IMG/VR virus record: IMGVR_UViG_3300042507_003200
Span: 1-40,262 of that record
Strand: one strand, 5' to 3'
DNA from: a virus
Length of the DNA stretch: 40,262 nucleotides
Positions within the stretch are counted from its first letter, which is position 1. Each line of letters starts with the position of its first letter. Positions 6,841 to 15,332 of this stretch are shown here, piece after piece. The translations under genes and the position numbers were made by a program. The notes beneath the pieces are model-generated. The model searched no databases and was not told the DNA's origin. It saw nothing but the letters and a program-made list of their open reading frames with translations.

Positions 6841-7060
6841 TCAACAACTTAGCTCACTTTCTTGGCCGCTACGCACTTGGCTCTCCGCTACACGCTACAC
6901 CATTCTCTACTCTCCTTTCTCTCTATATCTATTCTTCTTCTTCTTCTTCTTTAAATAGAAAAGAGAGAATAATAAGTAGTATCTGTAGAACATTATATAA
7001 ATCAACAACTTAGATCGCTACACATTTGCGCTACACAGCTACGCCCGCGCCGTTGTGTAG
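6841..7060. other. Candidate replication origin: iteron-like repeats around an AT-rich tract
   Basis: TCAACAACTTAG occurs at 6841-6852 and 7002-7013. CGCTACAC occurs four times (6886-6893, 6893-6900, 7016-7023, 7029-7036), and an inverted partial copy GTGTAG lies at 7055-7060. Between them, 6901-7000 is AT-rich and strand-biased, with a TTC microsatellite at about 6932-6952. This lies between the two divergent transcription arms and beside the primase-helicase gene, which is typical of phage origins. There is no gene here. Confidence 0.55.
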
Positions 7061-7088
7061 TTCACCCTCCACTAGTGTACGAGTGGTT

Positions 7089-7098
7089 TCACATGTGA
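7089..7098. promoter_or_regulatory. Possible operator palindrome upstream of late promoter P5
   Basis: TCACATGTGA is a perfect 10-bp palindrome nine bases upstream of the -35 box. A related half, ACACATGA, lies at 7111-7118 inside the promoter. Such spacing could bind a regulator, but no binding protein can be named. Confidence 0.35.
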
Positions 7099-7107
7099 TA
7101 GGAGAGG

Positions 7108-7136
7108 TTTACACATGATGGGAATCAGTTTACGAT
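7108..7136 (+). promoter_or_regulatory. Sigma70-type promoter P5 for the late (virion) arm
   Basis: TTTACA (7108-7113), a 17-base spacer and TACGAT (7131-7136) precede the terminase genes. It lacks the TGTTTACA extension of the other promoters, so it may be weaker or differently regulated. Confidence 0.7.
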
Positions 7137-7186
7137 CCACTCCATCGTGAATTTGATTCAGAACTTTTCTTTGTGAGGATGTGGAT

Positions 7187-7555
7187 ATGGCAGTTGGCGG
7201 AGCACGACAAGGAGCAGGACGGCCGAAAGGCCGCACCAATTCCGTCACCGCCAAAGCTCGTGAAGCTGCTGCTGAGACCGGACTGCTCCCCCATGAGTGG
7301 TTGCTGAAGGTCAGCCGTGGTGAGGGCATTGAACACAAGCGTTGGAAGATCGTGTACGACAAAAGTGGCAAGGAGAAAGGCCGTGAGCTCGTCACTGAGG
7401 AGTTGTATGCTGACTTCCCTACCCGCCTTGACGCTGCGAAAGCAGCTGCGCCGTTCTACGCACCTAAGCTCGCCACTCAAACCGTCTCAGTAACCAACAC
7501 CTCCGACGCGGTGGCTGACACGCTCAAAGAGATCGCCAAGGTGCTGCCGGTATGA
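7187..7555 (+). CDS. Terminase small subunit (putative)
   Basis: The 122-residue protein begins MAVGGARQGAGRPKGRTNSV, the glycine-arginine-rich N-terminus common in DUF5681-type and small-terminase proteins that recognise the packaging site. The rest is helical and ends with ADTLKEIAKVLPV. ATG 7187 is preceded by GAGGA at good distance; the in-frame GTG at 7181 is too close to that site. It is the first gene after late promoter P5 and immediately precedes the large terminase, which supports the call. Confidence 0.78.
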   Translation: MAVGGARQGAGRPKGRTNSVTAKAREAAAETGLLPHEWLLKVSRGEGIEHKRWKIVYDKSGKEKGRELVTEELYADFPTRLDAAKAAAPFYAPKLATQTVSVTNTSDAVADTLKEIAKVLPV

Positions 7556-7647
7556 CCGCTAAGGACCTCACCATCGTGGTGGCAATCTGCATTGCGCCGG
7601 TTAATCCAGCCCTGGCCGTGCTTCTTTTACTGGCTGCCCAGCTGTGA
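7552..7647 (+). CDS. Tiny hydrophobic peptide, 31 aa, between the terminase genes
   Basis: The start overlaps the small terminase stop as ATGA and its stop overlaps the large terminase start as GTGA. The peptide begins MTAKDLTIVVAICIAP and ends with a leucine-rich stretch, so it is almost all one membrane segment. The double coupling argues that the frame is translated. Its function is unknown: it may be a membrane peptide or simply a bridge carrying ribosomes to the GTG start of terminase. Confidence 0.6.
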   Translation: MTAKDLTIVVAICIAPVNPALAVLLLLAAQL

Positions 7648-8978
7648 CGATCGCGCTCGCCCATCAGAAGGACGTGGATCGCTGGTATCCACTGACTGAG
7701 CACGATGTGCAGACCGAGCTGGTTAATGACCAGGTGCGCTTCAAGGTCGTCCCAGCCGGCCGCCGATCAGGGAAGACCGAACGTGCCAAGCGCTTCGTCG
7801 TGCGTGAGGCATTCCGCGAACCTGGCCCATACTTCGTCGCAGCTCCCACACGGGACCAGGTCAAGCGCATTTACTGGCAGGACCTTAAACGGTTGTGCTT
7901 CACCTCCGTGCTGGGCGACCGCGCCGTCAGTGAGTCGGAGCTGCAGATCAGATTGCCCAATGGCAGCACGATCAGCCTCATTGGCCTGGATCAACCGCAG
8001 CGCATGGAAGGTGTACTATGGATTGGCGGCATCATCGATGAGATTGCTGACGTGCGCGAAGGCGCGTGGCAGGAGAACATCTCGCCCGCCCTCGATACGT
8101 TCAACCCGCAGCGCCCAGACTACCGCCCGTGGTGCTGGTTGATCGGCGTGCCTGATGGTCTCAACCACTACTTCGAGATGGCTGAGTACGCGAGGACCGC
8201 ACAAGATCCAGATTGGAAGCTCTACACCTGGAAGTCAGCTGACATTCTCCCACCGGACGTCATCGAAGCTGCTAAGCGCCGCATGTCGCCACGTCAGTAC
8301 CGACAGGAATACGAGGCCAGCTTCGAGACTGCCTCAGGCCGCGTCTACGAGGACTACAGCCCAGCGAACTACACGACTGAGACCATTAAGCCCCATGAGC
8401 AGCTGATGTGGCACCACGACTTTAACTTCACGCCCATGAGCTCAGGCATTGGGGTGCGTCGCGGCAACGACTTCCTGATCTTGGACGAGATCATCCTGAC
8501 CAGCGCGACCTCACGGCAGTCGGCTCTTGAGTTCGTGGAGAAGTTCAAGTCGCATCAGAATCGCAAGGTCATCGTGTATGGTGACCCAGCAGGACGTGCC
8601 GGTGAAAAGCACGGACATGCCTCGGACTACACCGAGATGGAGCAGGTGCTGCGTGCCAACAACTGGGTGGTCGAGCGCAAGGTGAAGCTCGCGGCGCCCG
8701 CCATTAAGGACCGGCAGAACGCTGTGCGAGCCAAGATCTGCAACGCCAAGGGCGAGGTCAGCCTGTTCGTGAATACCAAGCTGGCTCCGTATGCACATAA
8801 AGGCTTGGCCACGGTGCAGATCAAGAAGGGCAGCACCTTCCTCGAGGAAGACAGCGACTACCAGCACATCACCACGGCCATCGGCTACTGTGTGGACCAT
8901 GAGTGGCCAATCACGAGCAAGCAAGTTGTCAAGGTCGATCCGATCGCAACTGCCCACCACTTCAACAAGAAAGGTTAG
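7644..8978 (+). CDS. Terminase large subunit
   Basis: This 444-residue motor pumps DNA into the prohead and cuts it. The ATPase domain shows Walker A AGRRSGKT at 38-45 and Walker B GGIIDE at 128-133. The C-terminal RNase H-like nuclease has acidic residues at D259 (HHDFNF) and in YGDPAGRAG near 312, then HASDYTEME. The start is GTG 7644, overlapping the stop of the 31-residue peptide. It is followed four bases later by portal. The circularly closing assembly agrees with headful packaging of permuted DNA, as in P22. Confidence 0.95.
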   Translation: MTIALAHQKDVDRWYPLTEHDVQTELVNDQVRFKVVPAGRRSGKTERAKRFVVREAFREPGPYFVAAPTRDQVKRIYWQDLKRLCFTSVLGDRAVSESELQIRLPNGSTISLIGLDQPQRMEGVLWIGGIIDEIADVREGAWQENISPALDTFNPQRPDYRPWCWLIGVPDGLNHYFEMAEYARTAQDPDWKLYTWKSADILPPDVIEAAKRRMSPRQYRQEYEASFETASGRVYEDYSPANYTTETIKPHEQLMWHHDFNFTPMSSGIGVRRGNDFLILDEIILTSATSRQSALEFVEKFKSHQNRKVIVYGDPAGRAGEKHGHASDYTEMEQVLRANNWVVERKVKLAAPAIKDRQNAVRAKICNAKGEVSLFVNTKLAPYAHKGLATVQIKKGSTFLEEDSDYQHITTAIGYCVDHEWPITSKQVVKVDPIATAHHFNKKG

Positions 8979-8981
8979 ACC

Positions 8982-11045
8982 ATGGCACGTATCAGCCAAG
9001 CTCAGCATCTCGCGAACATCCATGCCGAAGCATTGGCCGAGTTCGACACCATCCAGTCTGCCCTGCGTGACGAGCGACTGCAGTGCCTGCAAGATCGGCG
9101 TTTCTACTCGATCGCAGGGGCCCAATGGGAAGGCGCATTGGGCGAGCAGTTCGAGAACAAGCCGAAGTTCGAGGTCAATAAGATCCACTTGGCCGTCATC
9201 CGCATCATCAATGAGTACCGAAACAACCGCATTACCGTCGACTTCGTCAGCAAGGAAGGCGCTGAGCACGACAAGTTGGCTGACACCTGCGACGGCCTGT
9301 ACCGCGCCGACGAGCAGGACTCGGGCGCCGAGGAGGCTTATGACAACGCCTTTGAGGAGGCAGTTGGTGGCGGCTTCGGCGCGTGGCGGCTTCGTGCGGC
9401 CTATGAGGATGATGAGGATCCGGAGGATGAGCGCCAGCGCATCCGCATCGAGCCCATCTTCGATGCCGACAGCTCGGTGTTCTTCGACCTGGGCGCCAAA
9501 CGCCAAGACAAAGCCGATGCCAAGCGCTGCTTTGTGCTTACCTCGATGGCGCCTGACGTCTACAAGGAGGAGTGGGGTGACGATCCCGCCACGTGGCCGA
9601 AGGAGGTTCACCAATTCGAGTTTGACTGGCTTACGCCGGACGTGGTCTTCGTTGCCGAGTACTACCGCGTTGAGCTGAAGTCTGAGACCGTGCAGATCTG
9701 GCAGGACCTCGACGGTGAGGAGAAGCGCTACACCAACTCTGACTTCGATGAGGATGAGGAGTTGGAAGCTAAGCTCACTGCGGTGGGCACCAAGAAGATC
9801 CGTGAGAAGAAGATCAAGACCCGTCGCGTCCGCAAGTACATCCTGAGTGGTGGCAAGGTGCTCGAGGACTGCGGCTACATCGCCGGCAAGTGCATCCCCA
9901 TCGTGCCCATGTACGGTAAGCGCTGGTTCGTGGACAACATCGAGCGCTGCATGGGTCACGTGCGTCTGGCCAAGGATGCTCAGCGTCTGGCCAACATGCA
10001 GCGCTCGAAGCTCGGTGAACTCAGCGCCTTGAGCTCAGTGGAGAAGCCCATCCTCACTCCGGAGCAGGTGGCTGGCCATCAGCTGATGTGGTCTGAGGAC
10101 AACATCAAGAACTACCCATACCTGCTGGTCAACCCCATCACCGATGCCAATGGGAACCAGATGGCTTCAGGTCCGATTGGTTACACCAAGCCGCCTGCCA
10201 TTCCGCCTGCCATGGCAGCGCTGTTGCAGATCACAGAGCAGGATATGCAAGACCTCCTGGGCAACCAGCAGGCTGGTGAGCAGCTGCAGCCGAACATCAG
10301 CGGCAAGGCTGTTGAGCTGATCCAGAACAAGCTGGACATGCAGACATTCATCTACATGAGCAACATGGCCAAAGCAATCAAGCGCAGCGGCGAGATCTGG
10401 TTGAGCATGGCCAAGGACGTGTTGGTCGAGGACGGGCGCAAGATGAAGTTCGTCGGTTCACAAGGCGAGATCAAGTCCGTGGAGCTGCGCCGCCCAGTTG
10501 TGGGAGAGGAGGGCGAGACCGAGGTGGAGAACGACCTGGCCGAGGCCAAGTTCGACGTGGCTGTGGAGGTTGGGCCGTCCAGCTCCAGCAAGCGGGCCGC
10601 TACCGTGCGCGCTTTGACCGGCATGACCTCGATTACAGACGACCCGGAGACCCGTCAGGTGCTTGGCGCCATGACCATGATGAACATGGAAGGCGAGGGT
10701 ATCAGCGAGGTCCGTGACTATTTCCGCAAGAAGCTCTTGAAGATGGGCGTGGTCAAACCAACTGAGGACGAGGCCCAGCAGCTGGCCGAGGCAGTGGCTA
10801 GCGCCAAGCCTGATCCCAACACGGTGTACTTGGAGGCCGCGGCAGAAGAGGCCCAGGCCAACGCCACTCAGGCCCGCGCCAAGACCGTGCTGACGGTGGC
10901 CCAGGCTGAAGAAACCAAGGCCAAGACGATCAAGACCATGGCTGATGTGGATGCCTCGGAGCAGCAGCAAGCCATGGAGGTCATCCAGACGTTCGGAACC
11001 GGTGTGGAACCGGCGCCTATATCACAAATTCCAGCTTCACAGTAA
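8982..11045 (+). CDS. Portal protein, P22 gp1-like
   Basis: At 687 residues it is close to P22 portal (725). It forms the ring through which DNA enters and leaves. The sequence has a mixed alpha/beta body and a long alanine, glutamine and glutamate-rich helical C-terminus (EAAAEEAQANATQARAKTVL), like the barrel region of P22-type portals. The position between terminase and scaffold is canonical. The start ATG 8982 directly follows the terminase stop, with AAAGG upstream. Confidence 0.92.
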   Translation: MARISQAQHLANIHAEALAEFDTIQSALRDERLQCLQDRRFYSIAGAQWEGALGEQFENKPKFEVNKIHLAVIRIINEYRNNRITVDFVSKEGAEHDKLADTCDGLYRADEQDSGAEEAYDNAFEEAVGGGFGAWRLRAAYEDDEDPEDERQRIRIEPIFDADSSVFFDLGAKRQDKADAKRCFVLTSMAPDVYKEEWGDDPATWPKEVHQFEFDWLTPDVVFVAEYYRVELKSETVQIWQDLDGEEKRYTNSDFDEDEELEAKLTAVGTKKIREKKIKTRRVRKYILSGGKVLEDCGYIAGKCIPIVPMYGKRWFVDNIERCMGHVRLAKDAQRLANMQRSKLGELSALSSVEKPILTPEQVAGHQLMWSEDNIKNYPYLLVNPITDANGNQMASGPIGYTKPPAIPPAMAALLQITEQDMQDLLGNQQAGEQLQPNISGKAVELIQNKLDMQTFIYMSNMAKAIKRSGEIWLSMAKDVLVEDGRKMKFVGSQGEIKSVELRRPVVGEEGETEVENDLAEAKFDVAVEVGPSSSSKRAATVRALTGMTSITDDPETRQVLGAMTMMNMEGEGISEVRDYFRKKLLKMGVVKPTEDEAQQLAEAVASAKPDPNTVYLEAAAEEAQANATQARAKTVLTVAQAEETKAKTIKTMADVDASEQQQAMEVIQTFGTGVEPAPISQIPASQ

Positions 11046-11105
11046 GATAGCAGGCATGCGGTTCCCACCCAGCCGCTTCCATGGGTGAGTTTGATGGGGT
11101 TGAAC

Positions 11106-11990
11106 ATGGCAAAACAGGCAGAAGGTCAGGCAGCGACAGAAGACGAGGTGGTAGTGCTGGATGATGCAGCGCAGGGAACTGAGGTCGAAGGCAGCGAAGC
11201 TGCTACCGCGACCGAGGACCAAGCAGCTGGCACCCAGGGCGAAGCTGAGTTGGATGACGTGGTCGTGACCATTGGTGAGGAAGCGCCGCCCACCGAAGAA
11301 GAGACACCGGCACCTGAATGGGTCCGTGAACTGCGCAAGAATCATCGCGAGCTGGTTCGTGAGAATCGTGAGCTGAAGGACAAGCTGAACACCACATCGA
11401 CTGCTGAGACCAAGCCGGCAGCGCTGGGACAGAAGCCCAAGCTGGAAGACTACGATTACGATACGGAGAAGTTCGAGCAGGACTTGGCGAAGTGGTATGA
11501 CCGGAAACGGGCGCACGACAACGCTGTTGCTCAGGCCGAAGCCGCTCAGAAGGAGCAGCAGAAAGCTTGGCAGGCTAAGCTGGACAACTACGGCAAAGCG
11601 AAAGCTGAACTGAAGGTGAAGGACATGGAGGACGCCGAGGCCACCGCCACGGAAGCTCTCAATGTTACCCAGCAAGGCATCGTCCTGCAAGGAGCTGAGA
11701 ATCCGGCTCTGGTAATTTACGCGCTGGGCAAGAACCCGAAGAAGGCCAAGGAGCTCGCGGCCATAACCGACCCCGTGAAGTTTGCTTTCGCGGTAGCTAA
11801 ACTGGAGACTCAATTGAAAGTGACCAACCGCAAAGCAGCCCCACCGCCTGAGAAGACCGTCCAGGGAACTGGCCGAGTCGCTGGCGCGGTGGACTCAACC
11901 CTCGAACGGCTGCGTGCTGAAGCTGAGAAGACTGGTGACTTCACAAAAGTCACAGCCTACAAACGGCAGAAGCGCCAGGCCACCACCTGA
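11106..11990 (+). CDS. Scaffolding protein, P22 gp8-like
   Basis: The 294-residue protein has an acidic, disordered N-terminus (about residues 1-75), then long charged helices (ELRKNHRELVRENRELKDKL) and a basic C-terminus (YKRQKRQATT), the usual layout of scaffold proteins whose positive tail binds coat. Its size matches P22 gp8 (303). It lies directly before coat. ATG 11106 is chosen; GTG 11085 and ATG 11094 upstream are in frame but poorly supported. The call rests on composition and position. Confidence 0.85.
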   Translation: MAKQAEGQAATEDEVVVLDDAAQGTEVEGSEAATATEDQAAGTQGEAELDDVVVTIGEEAPPTEEETPAPEWVRELRKNHRELVRENRELKDKLNTTSTAETKPAALGQKPKLEDYDYDTEKFEQDLAKWYDRKRAHDNAVAQAEAAQKEQQKAWQAKLDNYGKAKAELKVKDMEDAEATATEALNVTQQGIVLQGAENPALVIYALGKNPKKAKELAAITDPVKFAFAVAKLETQLKVTNRKAAPPPEKTVQGTGRVAGAVDSTLERLRAEAEKTGDFTKVTAYKRQKRQATT

Positions 11991-12013
11991 TCTAATTTCA
12001 AAGGAACTACATC

Positions 12014-13384
12014 ATGAAAAATGTTTCACTGTACCTCAAGGCCGTCTTGGTCTTCATGCTCGAGCCGCTGTTCCAGCTCATCACTCGCCACATGCAGCGC
12101 AGCGGCCTGATTCTCGGCGCCAACGCGTTCAGTAAGGAAGAGCGCGTCGCGTTCGAGGACATCCTCGAAGGCTTTCAAGACGCCCTCGTCCTCTCCCGCA
12201 ACGTCGCGGTCTTCAACACCGACCAGACGATGATGGAGCGCACCAACAACACGATCTGGCGTCCGCAGCCCTACGTTGCCCAATCCTTCAGTGGTACGGA
12301 TCAGACCGCCAACTTCGGCGACTCGACCCAGCTCACCGTGCCGGCCACCATCGGCTACAGCAAGTCGGTGCCCTGGATCATGACCGCCACCGAGCTGCGC
12401 GACGCGCTCCAAGAAGGCCGCCTGGGCGATGCTGCCAAGCAGAAGCTCGCCAGCGACATCAACGTGGCTGTCATGAACGTCGCTGCGCTGCAGGGCACGC
12501 TCGTGGTCAAGCGCACGGCTGCCGCCTCGGGCTTCGATGACGTCGCCCAGTGTGAAGCCATCATGAACGAGCAAGGCGTTCAGGCGTTCGATCGCTACCT
12601 GGCTCTGTCCACGCGTGACTACAACGGCATGGCCAACAACCTGGCTGGTCGTCAGACCATGGCTGGTAAGCCGCTGACGGCCTACGAGAAAGCCTATGTC
12701 GGCATGGTGGCGTCGTTCGACACCTACAAGCTCGACTACGCCAACCGCCTGGCCGCAGCTGCTGGTGGTGCCGGTATCACCATGAGCACGCTGGACGGTG
12801 GTGGCAACTACTACACCCCGGTCGCGACGCGCACGGCTACCACGGGTGAAACCAGCAACGTGGACAACCGCTACCAGACGATCACCGTGTCCACCACGGC
12901 GAACGTCGCAGCTGGCGACTGCTTCACGGTCGCAGCTCTCGATGCGGTGCACCACATCACCAAGGGCGATACCGGCCAGCTGAAGACCTTCCGCGTGGTT
13001 TCGGTGGACTCGGGCACCACCATGACCATCTCGCCTCCGATGATCACGGCCCAGGGTGGCACCGATGCGGAGCTCCAGTATCAGAACTGCGTCATCAACA
13101 CCAAGGCCGCCAACTCGGCTCTGGTCTTCCTGAACACGGTGGCCGCTTACGCCAACCCGTTCTGGCAGAAGGACGCAATGGAGATCCTGCCGGGCCGCTA
13201 CGCTGTGCCGACCGACGCAGGTGCTGCTGTGATGCGTGCTTCCACGGACCAGGGTATCGAGCTGGTGCTGCAGAAGCAGTACGACATCAACACGATGAAG
13301 ACCAAGTATCGTCTCGATACCTTGTTCGGCGTCGTGAACAAGCAGCCTGAGATGTCCGGCATCATGCTGTTCTCGCAGACCTAA
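12014..13384 (+). CDS. Major capsid protein, P22 coat (gp5)-like
   Basis: The 456-residue protein resembles the P22 coat family: a helical N-arm (MKNVSLYLKAVLVFMLEPL), then IWRPQPY, PWIMTATELRDALQEGRL and a long loop-rich middle (about 250-350) where P22 has its inserted domain. A HK97-like core is expected. P22 gp5 has 430 residues. AAGGA precedes ATG 12014. It is followed by a UUCG-capped hairpin (13394-13411). Synonymous choices are strongly GC-ending, as expected for a highly expressed gene. Confidence 0.93.
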   Translation: MKNVSLYLKAVLVFMLEPLFQLITRHMQRSGLILGANAFSKEERVAFEDILEGFQDALVLSRNVAVFNTDQTMMERTNNTIWRPQPYVAQSFSGTDQTANFGDSTQLTVPATIGYSKSVPWIMTATELRDALQEGRLGDAAKQKLASDINVAVMNVAALQGTLVVKRTAAASGFDDVAQCEAIMNEQGVQAFDRYLALSTRDYNGMANNLAGRQTMAGKPLTAYEKAYVGMVASFDTYKLDYANRLAAAAGGAGITMSTLDGGGNYYTPVATRTATTGETSNVDNRYQTITVSTTANVAAGDCFTVAALDAVHHITKGDTGQLKTFRVVSVDSGTTMTISPPMITAQGGTDAELQYQNCVINTKAANSALVFLNTVAAYANPFWQKDAMEILPGRYAVPTDAGAAVMRASTDQGIELVLQKQYDINTMKTKYRLDTLFGVVNKQPEMSGIMLFSQT

Positions 13385-13393
13385 GTTGAATGA

Positions 13394-13411
13394 CAGGACC
13401 TTCGGGTCCTG
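13394..13411 (+). terminator. UUCG-capped hairpin after the coat gene
   Basis: CAGGACC pairs with GGTCCTG around a TTCG tetraloop, followed by a pyrimidine-rich CCTTCTCTG. It is a probable partial terminator or 3' stabiliser for the coat mRNA. Confidence 0.65.
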
Positions 13412-13445
13412 CCTTCTCTGATCAAATACTCGAAAGGAATTCATC

Positions 13446-14042
13446 ATGAATATTGTTTATCCCAATGGCCGCGTTGAAGTTGCCGTAGCTGCTAGCGACA
13501 AGGTCGCGGTTTACAGTGAGGGCAGCGTCGTCATCTCCAAGCAAGTTGGTTACCCCAACGTGCCTGCTACGATCGACGAAGTCGCAACCGTGACCAGTGG
13601 CCGCTACACGACCGCTGCGTTCTCGGCTGCCACTACCGTCATCATCGAAGCTGGTGCCGCTCCCGTGTTCTACGAGGTCGGCACTGACGCGGTGGTCAAG
13701 TCCGGCCAAGTGTACCAGGGTGACCCGGTTGCGCTCAATGCCACCGGTGCTGTGACTGCTGCCGCGATTCTTGGCGGCATCGTTACCTCGACCACGGCTG
13801 CTGCGGTGGCTGGTACGGTCCCGACCGGCGCTGTGATGGATGCCGCCGCCAGTTTCGCGGTTGGCGACGCCATCGACTGGTCGGTCATCACGACTGGCGC
13901 CAACGCCTTCACTGTGACGGCTGCCGCGTCGGGCCACACGGTGGTCGGCAATATGGTGGTGGCCGCTGGTAAGGCCGGTCTCTTCCGCACCCGCAAGACC
14001 GCGGCTGATACCTTCGTGACCTACTCGTTGGCCAACACCTAA
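13446..14042 (+). CDS. Virion structural protein, possibly head decoration
   Basis: The 198-residue protein is rich in alanine, valine and threonine in short beta strands (DKVAVYSEGSVVISKQ, SGQVYQGDPVALNATG), like small capsid decoration or head-fibre proteins. AAAGGAATTC lies before ATG 13446. It is bounded by hairpins at both ends (13394-13411, 14050-14071), so its dosage may be set separately from coat. No specific family is recognised. Confidence 0.65.
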   Translation: MNIVYPNGRVEVAVAASDKVAVYSEGSVVISKQVGYPNVPATIDEVATVTSGRYTTAAFSAATTVIIEAGAAPVFYEVGTDAVVKSGQVYQGDPVALNATGAVTAAAILGGIVTSTTAAAVAGTVPTGAVMDAAASFAVGDAIDWSVITTGANAFTVTAAASGHTVVGNMVVAAGKAGLFRTRKTAADTFVTYSLANT

Positions 14043-14049
14043 CCAGGAC

Positions 14050-14071
14050 GAGGCCGGGTTCGCTCGGCCTC
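14050..14071 (+). other. GC-rich hairpin in the head gene cluster
   Basis: GAGGCCG (14050-14056) pairs with CGGCCTC (14065-14071) around an eight-base loop. There is no T-run, so it is more likely an RNA stabiliser or weak attenuator. Confidence 0.5.
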
Positions 14072-14093
14072 ACCTTCACTGAAAGGAACTACC

Positions 14094-14363
14094 ATGGAAT
14101 TTCCTCGTCTGGTTTACAAGTCGGCCGCTGAGCACACGGTGGCGGACACCAAGGAAGAATTCGACCTGCTTCGCAAGGATGGCTGGTTCGCCTCCGTGCC
14201 CGAGGCCCTGGCTGGTGAGCACGAAGTTGCCAAGCACGAACCGGCAGCTGATGCAGCCCCAACTCGCGCCGAGCTCGAGGAGAAGGCCACGGAGCTGGGT
14301 ATCAAGTTCGGCAAGAAGACCACTGACGCTAAACTTAGCGCCGCCATCACTGAGAAGCTCTGA
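14094..14363 (+). CDS. Small head-region protein with HeH/LEM-like C-terminus
   Basis: The 89-residue protein has an N-terminal part with KEEFDLLRKDGWFASVPEAL, common in phage head-region proteins. From about residue 56 it has a helix-extended-loop-helix pattern (TRAELEEKATELGIKF then TTDAKLSAAITEKL) typical of HeH/LEM DNA-binding modules. It may contact packaged DNA or help connector assembly. AAAGGAACTACC precedes ATG 14094. Confidence 0.72.
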   Translation: MEFPRLVYKSAAEHTVADTKEEFDLLRKDGWFASVPEALAGEHEVAKHEPAADAAPTRAELEEKATELGIKFGKKTTDAKLSAAITEKL

Positions 14364-14371
14364 GGCACGCC

Positions 14372-14851
14372 ATGGGCTGGACTAAACGCCAATTCGTAGT
14401 TCAGGCATTCGACGAGATCGGGTTGGCGTCGTATGTCTTTGACCTGACTCCGGAGCAATTGGAGTCAGCTCTCCGCCGCCTGGACTCGATGATGGCGATG
14501 TGGAATGCTAAGGGCATCCGCCTGGGCTACCCACTGCCGTCTAGCCCTAGCTCAAGTGACCTGGACACACCAACCAACGTGCCTGACTCCTCAAATGAGG
14601 CGATCTACGCCAACCTAGCTGTGCGACTGGCACCGAGTGTGGGCAAAACAGTGGCACCTGAGACCAAGGCCACTGCGAAAGCGGCTTACGACCTGCTGCT
14701 GTCGCTGGCTGCCGTCCCGCCTGAGATGCAGCTGCCGAGCTCGATGCCTGCCGGAGCTGGGAATAAGCCGCATCAACTCGACCAACCATTCTTGTCGCCG
14801 CCTACTGCCACGCTAGACGCTGGCGGCGACAGTGTCATCGACTTCAATTGA
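14372..14851 (+). CDS. Head completion / DNA stabilisation protein, P22 gp4-like
   Basis: The 159-residue protein begins MGWTKRQFVVQAFDEIGLAS and continues with LTPEQLESALRRLDSMMAMW, matching the helical N-terminus of P22 gp4 (166 residues), which binds under the portal and closes the head. A disordered proline and serine-rich C-terminus follows. It lies in the expected place between coat and gp10-like genes. GAGG precedes ATG 14372. Confidence 0.85.
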   Translation: MGWTKRQFVVQAFDEIGLASYVFDLTPEQLESALRRLDSMMAMWNAKGIRLGYPLPSSPSSSDLDTPTNVPDSSNEAIYANLAVRLAPSVGKTVAPETKATAKAAYDLLLSLAAVPPEMQLPSSMPAGAGNKPHQLDQPFLSPPTATLDAGGDSVIDFN

Positions 14852-14861
14852 GGAGCCCATC

Positions 14862-15317
14862 TTGACTACTATCAATCAACTTGCTACTGCGGATGCGCTC
14901 ACACTAGGCGACCTCATGGTCATCTTCAGCACGAGCAACGGCGATGCCCGCAAGGCCTCGCTCAACACGCTGCTGCAGCTCATTCAGGACAACCTGCCAA
15001 CCTCCGCGGAGAAGGTGACCCAGTACGCCGCGCCCAGTGCCACAGGCTTCACGGTGCAGGTCACGGATGGCGACGACAGCATCTGGCTCGTGATGACTCC
15101 GGCAGGCAACTTCGCGCTGGGTACCGTGATGCTTCCCCCGCTGGCCAGCGCCGTGGACAAGCAAGAGGTGCTCGTCAACTGCTCCAGGGCGGTTACAGTG
15201 CTCAATGTGCTGAGCACGGGGGCCACAGTCGTGGGGGCACCTACCTCGCTGGCTGCGAATGACTTCTTCCTGTTGCGCTTCGACGCCGTAACGGGTACCT
15301 GGTACCGCGTCGGCTAA
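14862..15317 (+). CDS. Hypothetical virion protein, 151 aa, TTG start
   Basis: The chosen start is TTG 14862 (reads MTTINQLATADAL), seven bases after GAGGAG that overlaps the gp4-like stop; the longer in-frame GTG start at 14832 has no such site. The sequence is beta-rich and ends LLRFDAVTGTWYRVG, like small tail-fibre or head-fibre domains seen beside P22-like genes. No firm family is recognised. Confidence 0.7.
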   Translation: MTTINQLATADALTLGDLMVIFSTSNGDARKASLNTLLQLIQDNLPTSAEKVTQYAAPSATGFTVQVTDGDDSIWLVMTPAGNFALGTVMLPPLASAVDKQEVLVNCSRAVTVLNVLSTGATVVGAPTSLAANDFFLLRFDAVTGTWYRVG

Positions 15318-15332
15318 TCCAAGGAGACCACA

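Noticed and set aside
6932-6952. TTC microsatellite as a coding repeat
   Set aside because: It lies in a region with stops in all frames and is better explained as part of the pyrimidine-rich origin tract.
8511-9959. 482-residue minus-strand open frame
   Set aside because: It is antisense to terminase and portal, without a ribosome site; leucine and valine-rich composition is typical of the antisense of GC-rich genes.
12026-13447. 473-residue minus-strand open frame
   Set aside because: It is antisense to the coat gene, which has clear family features.
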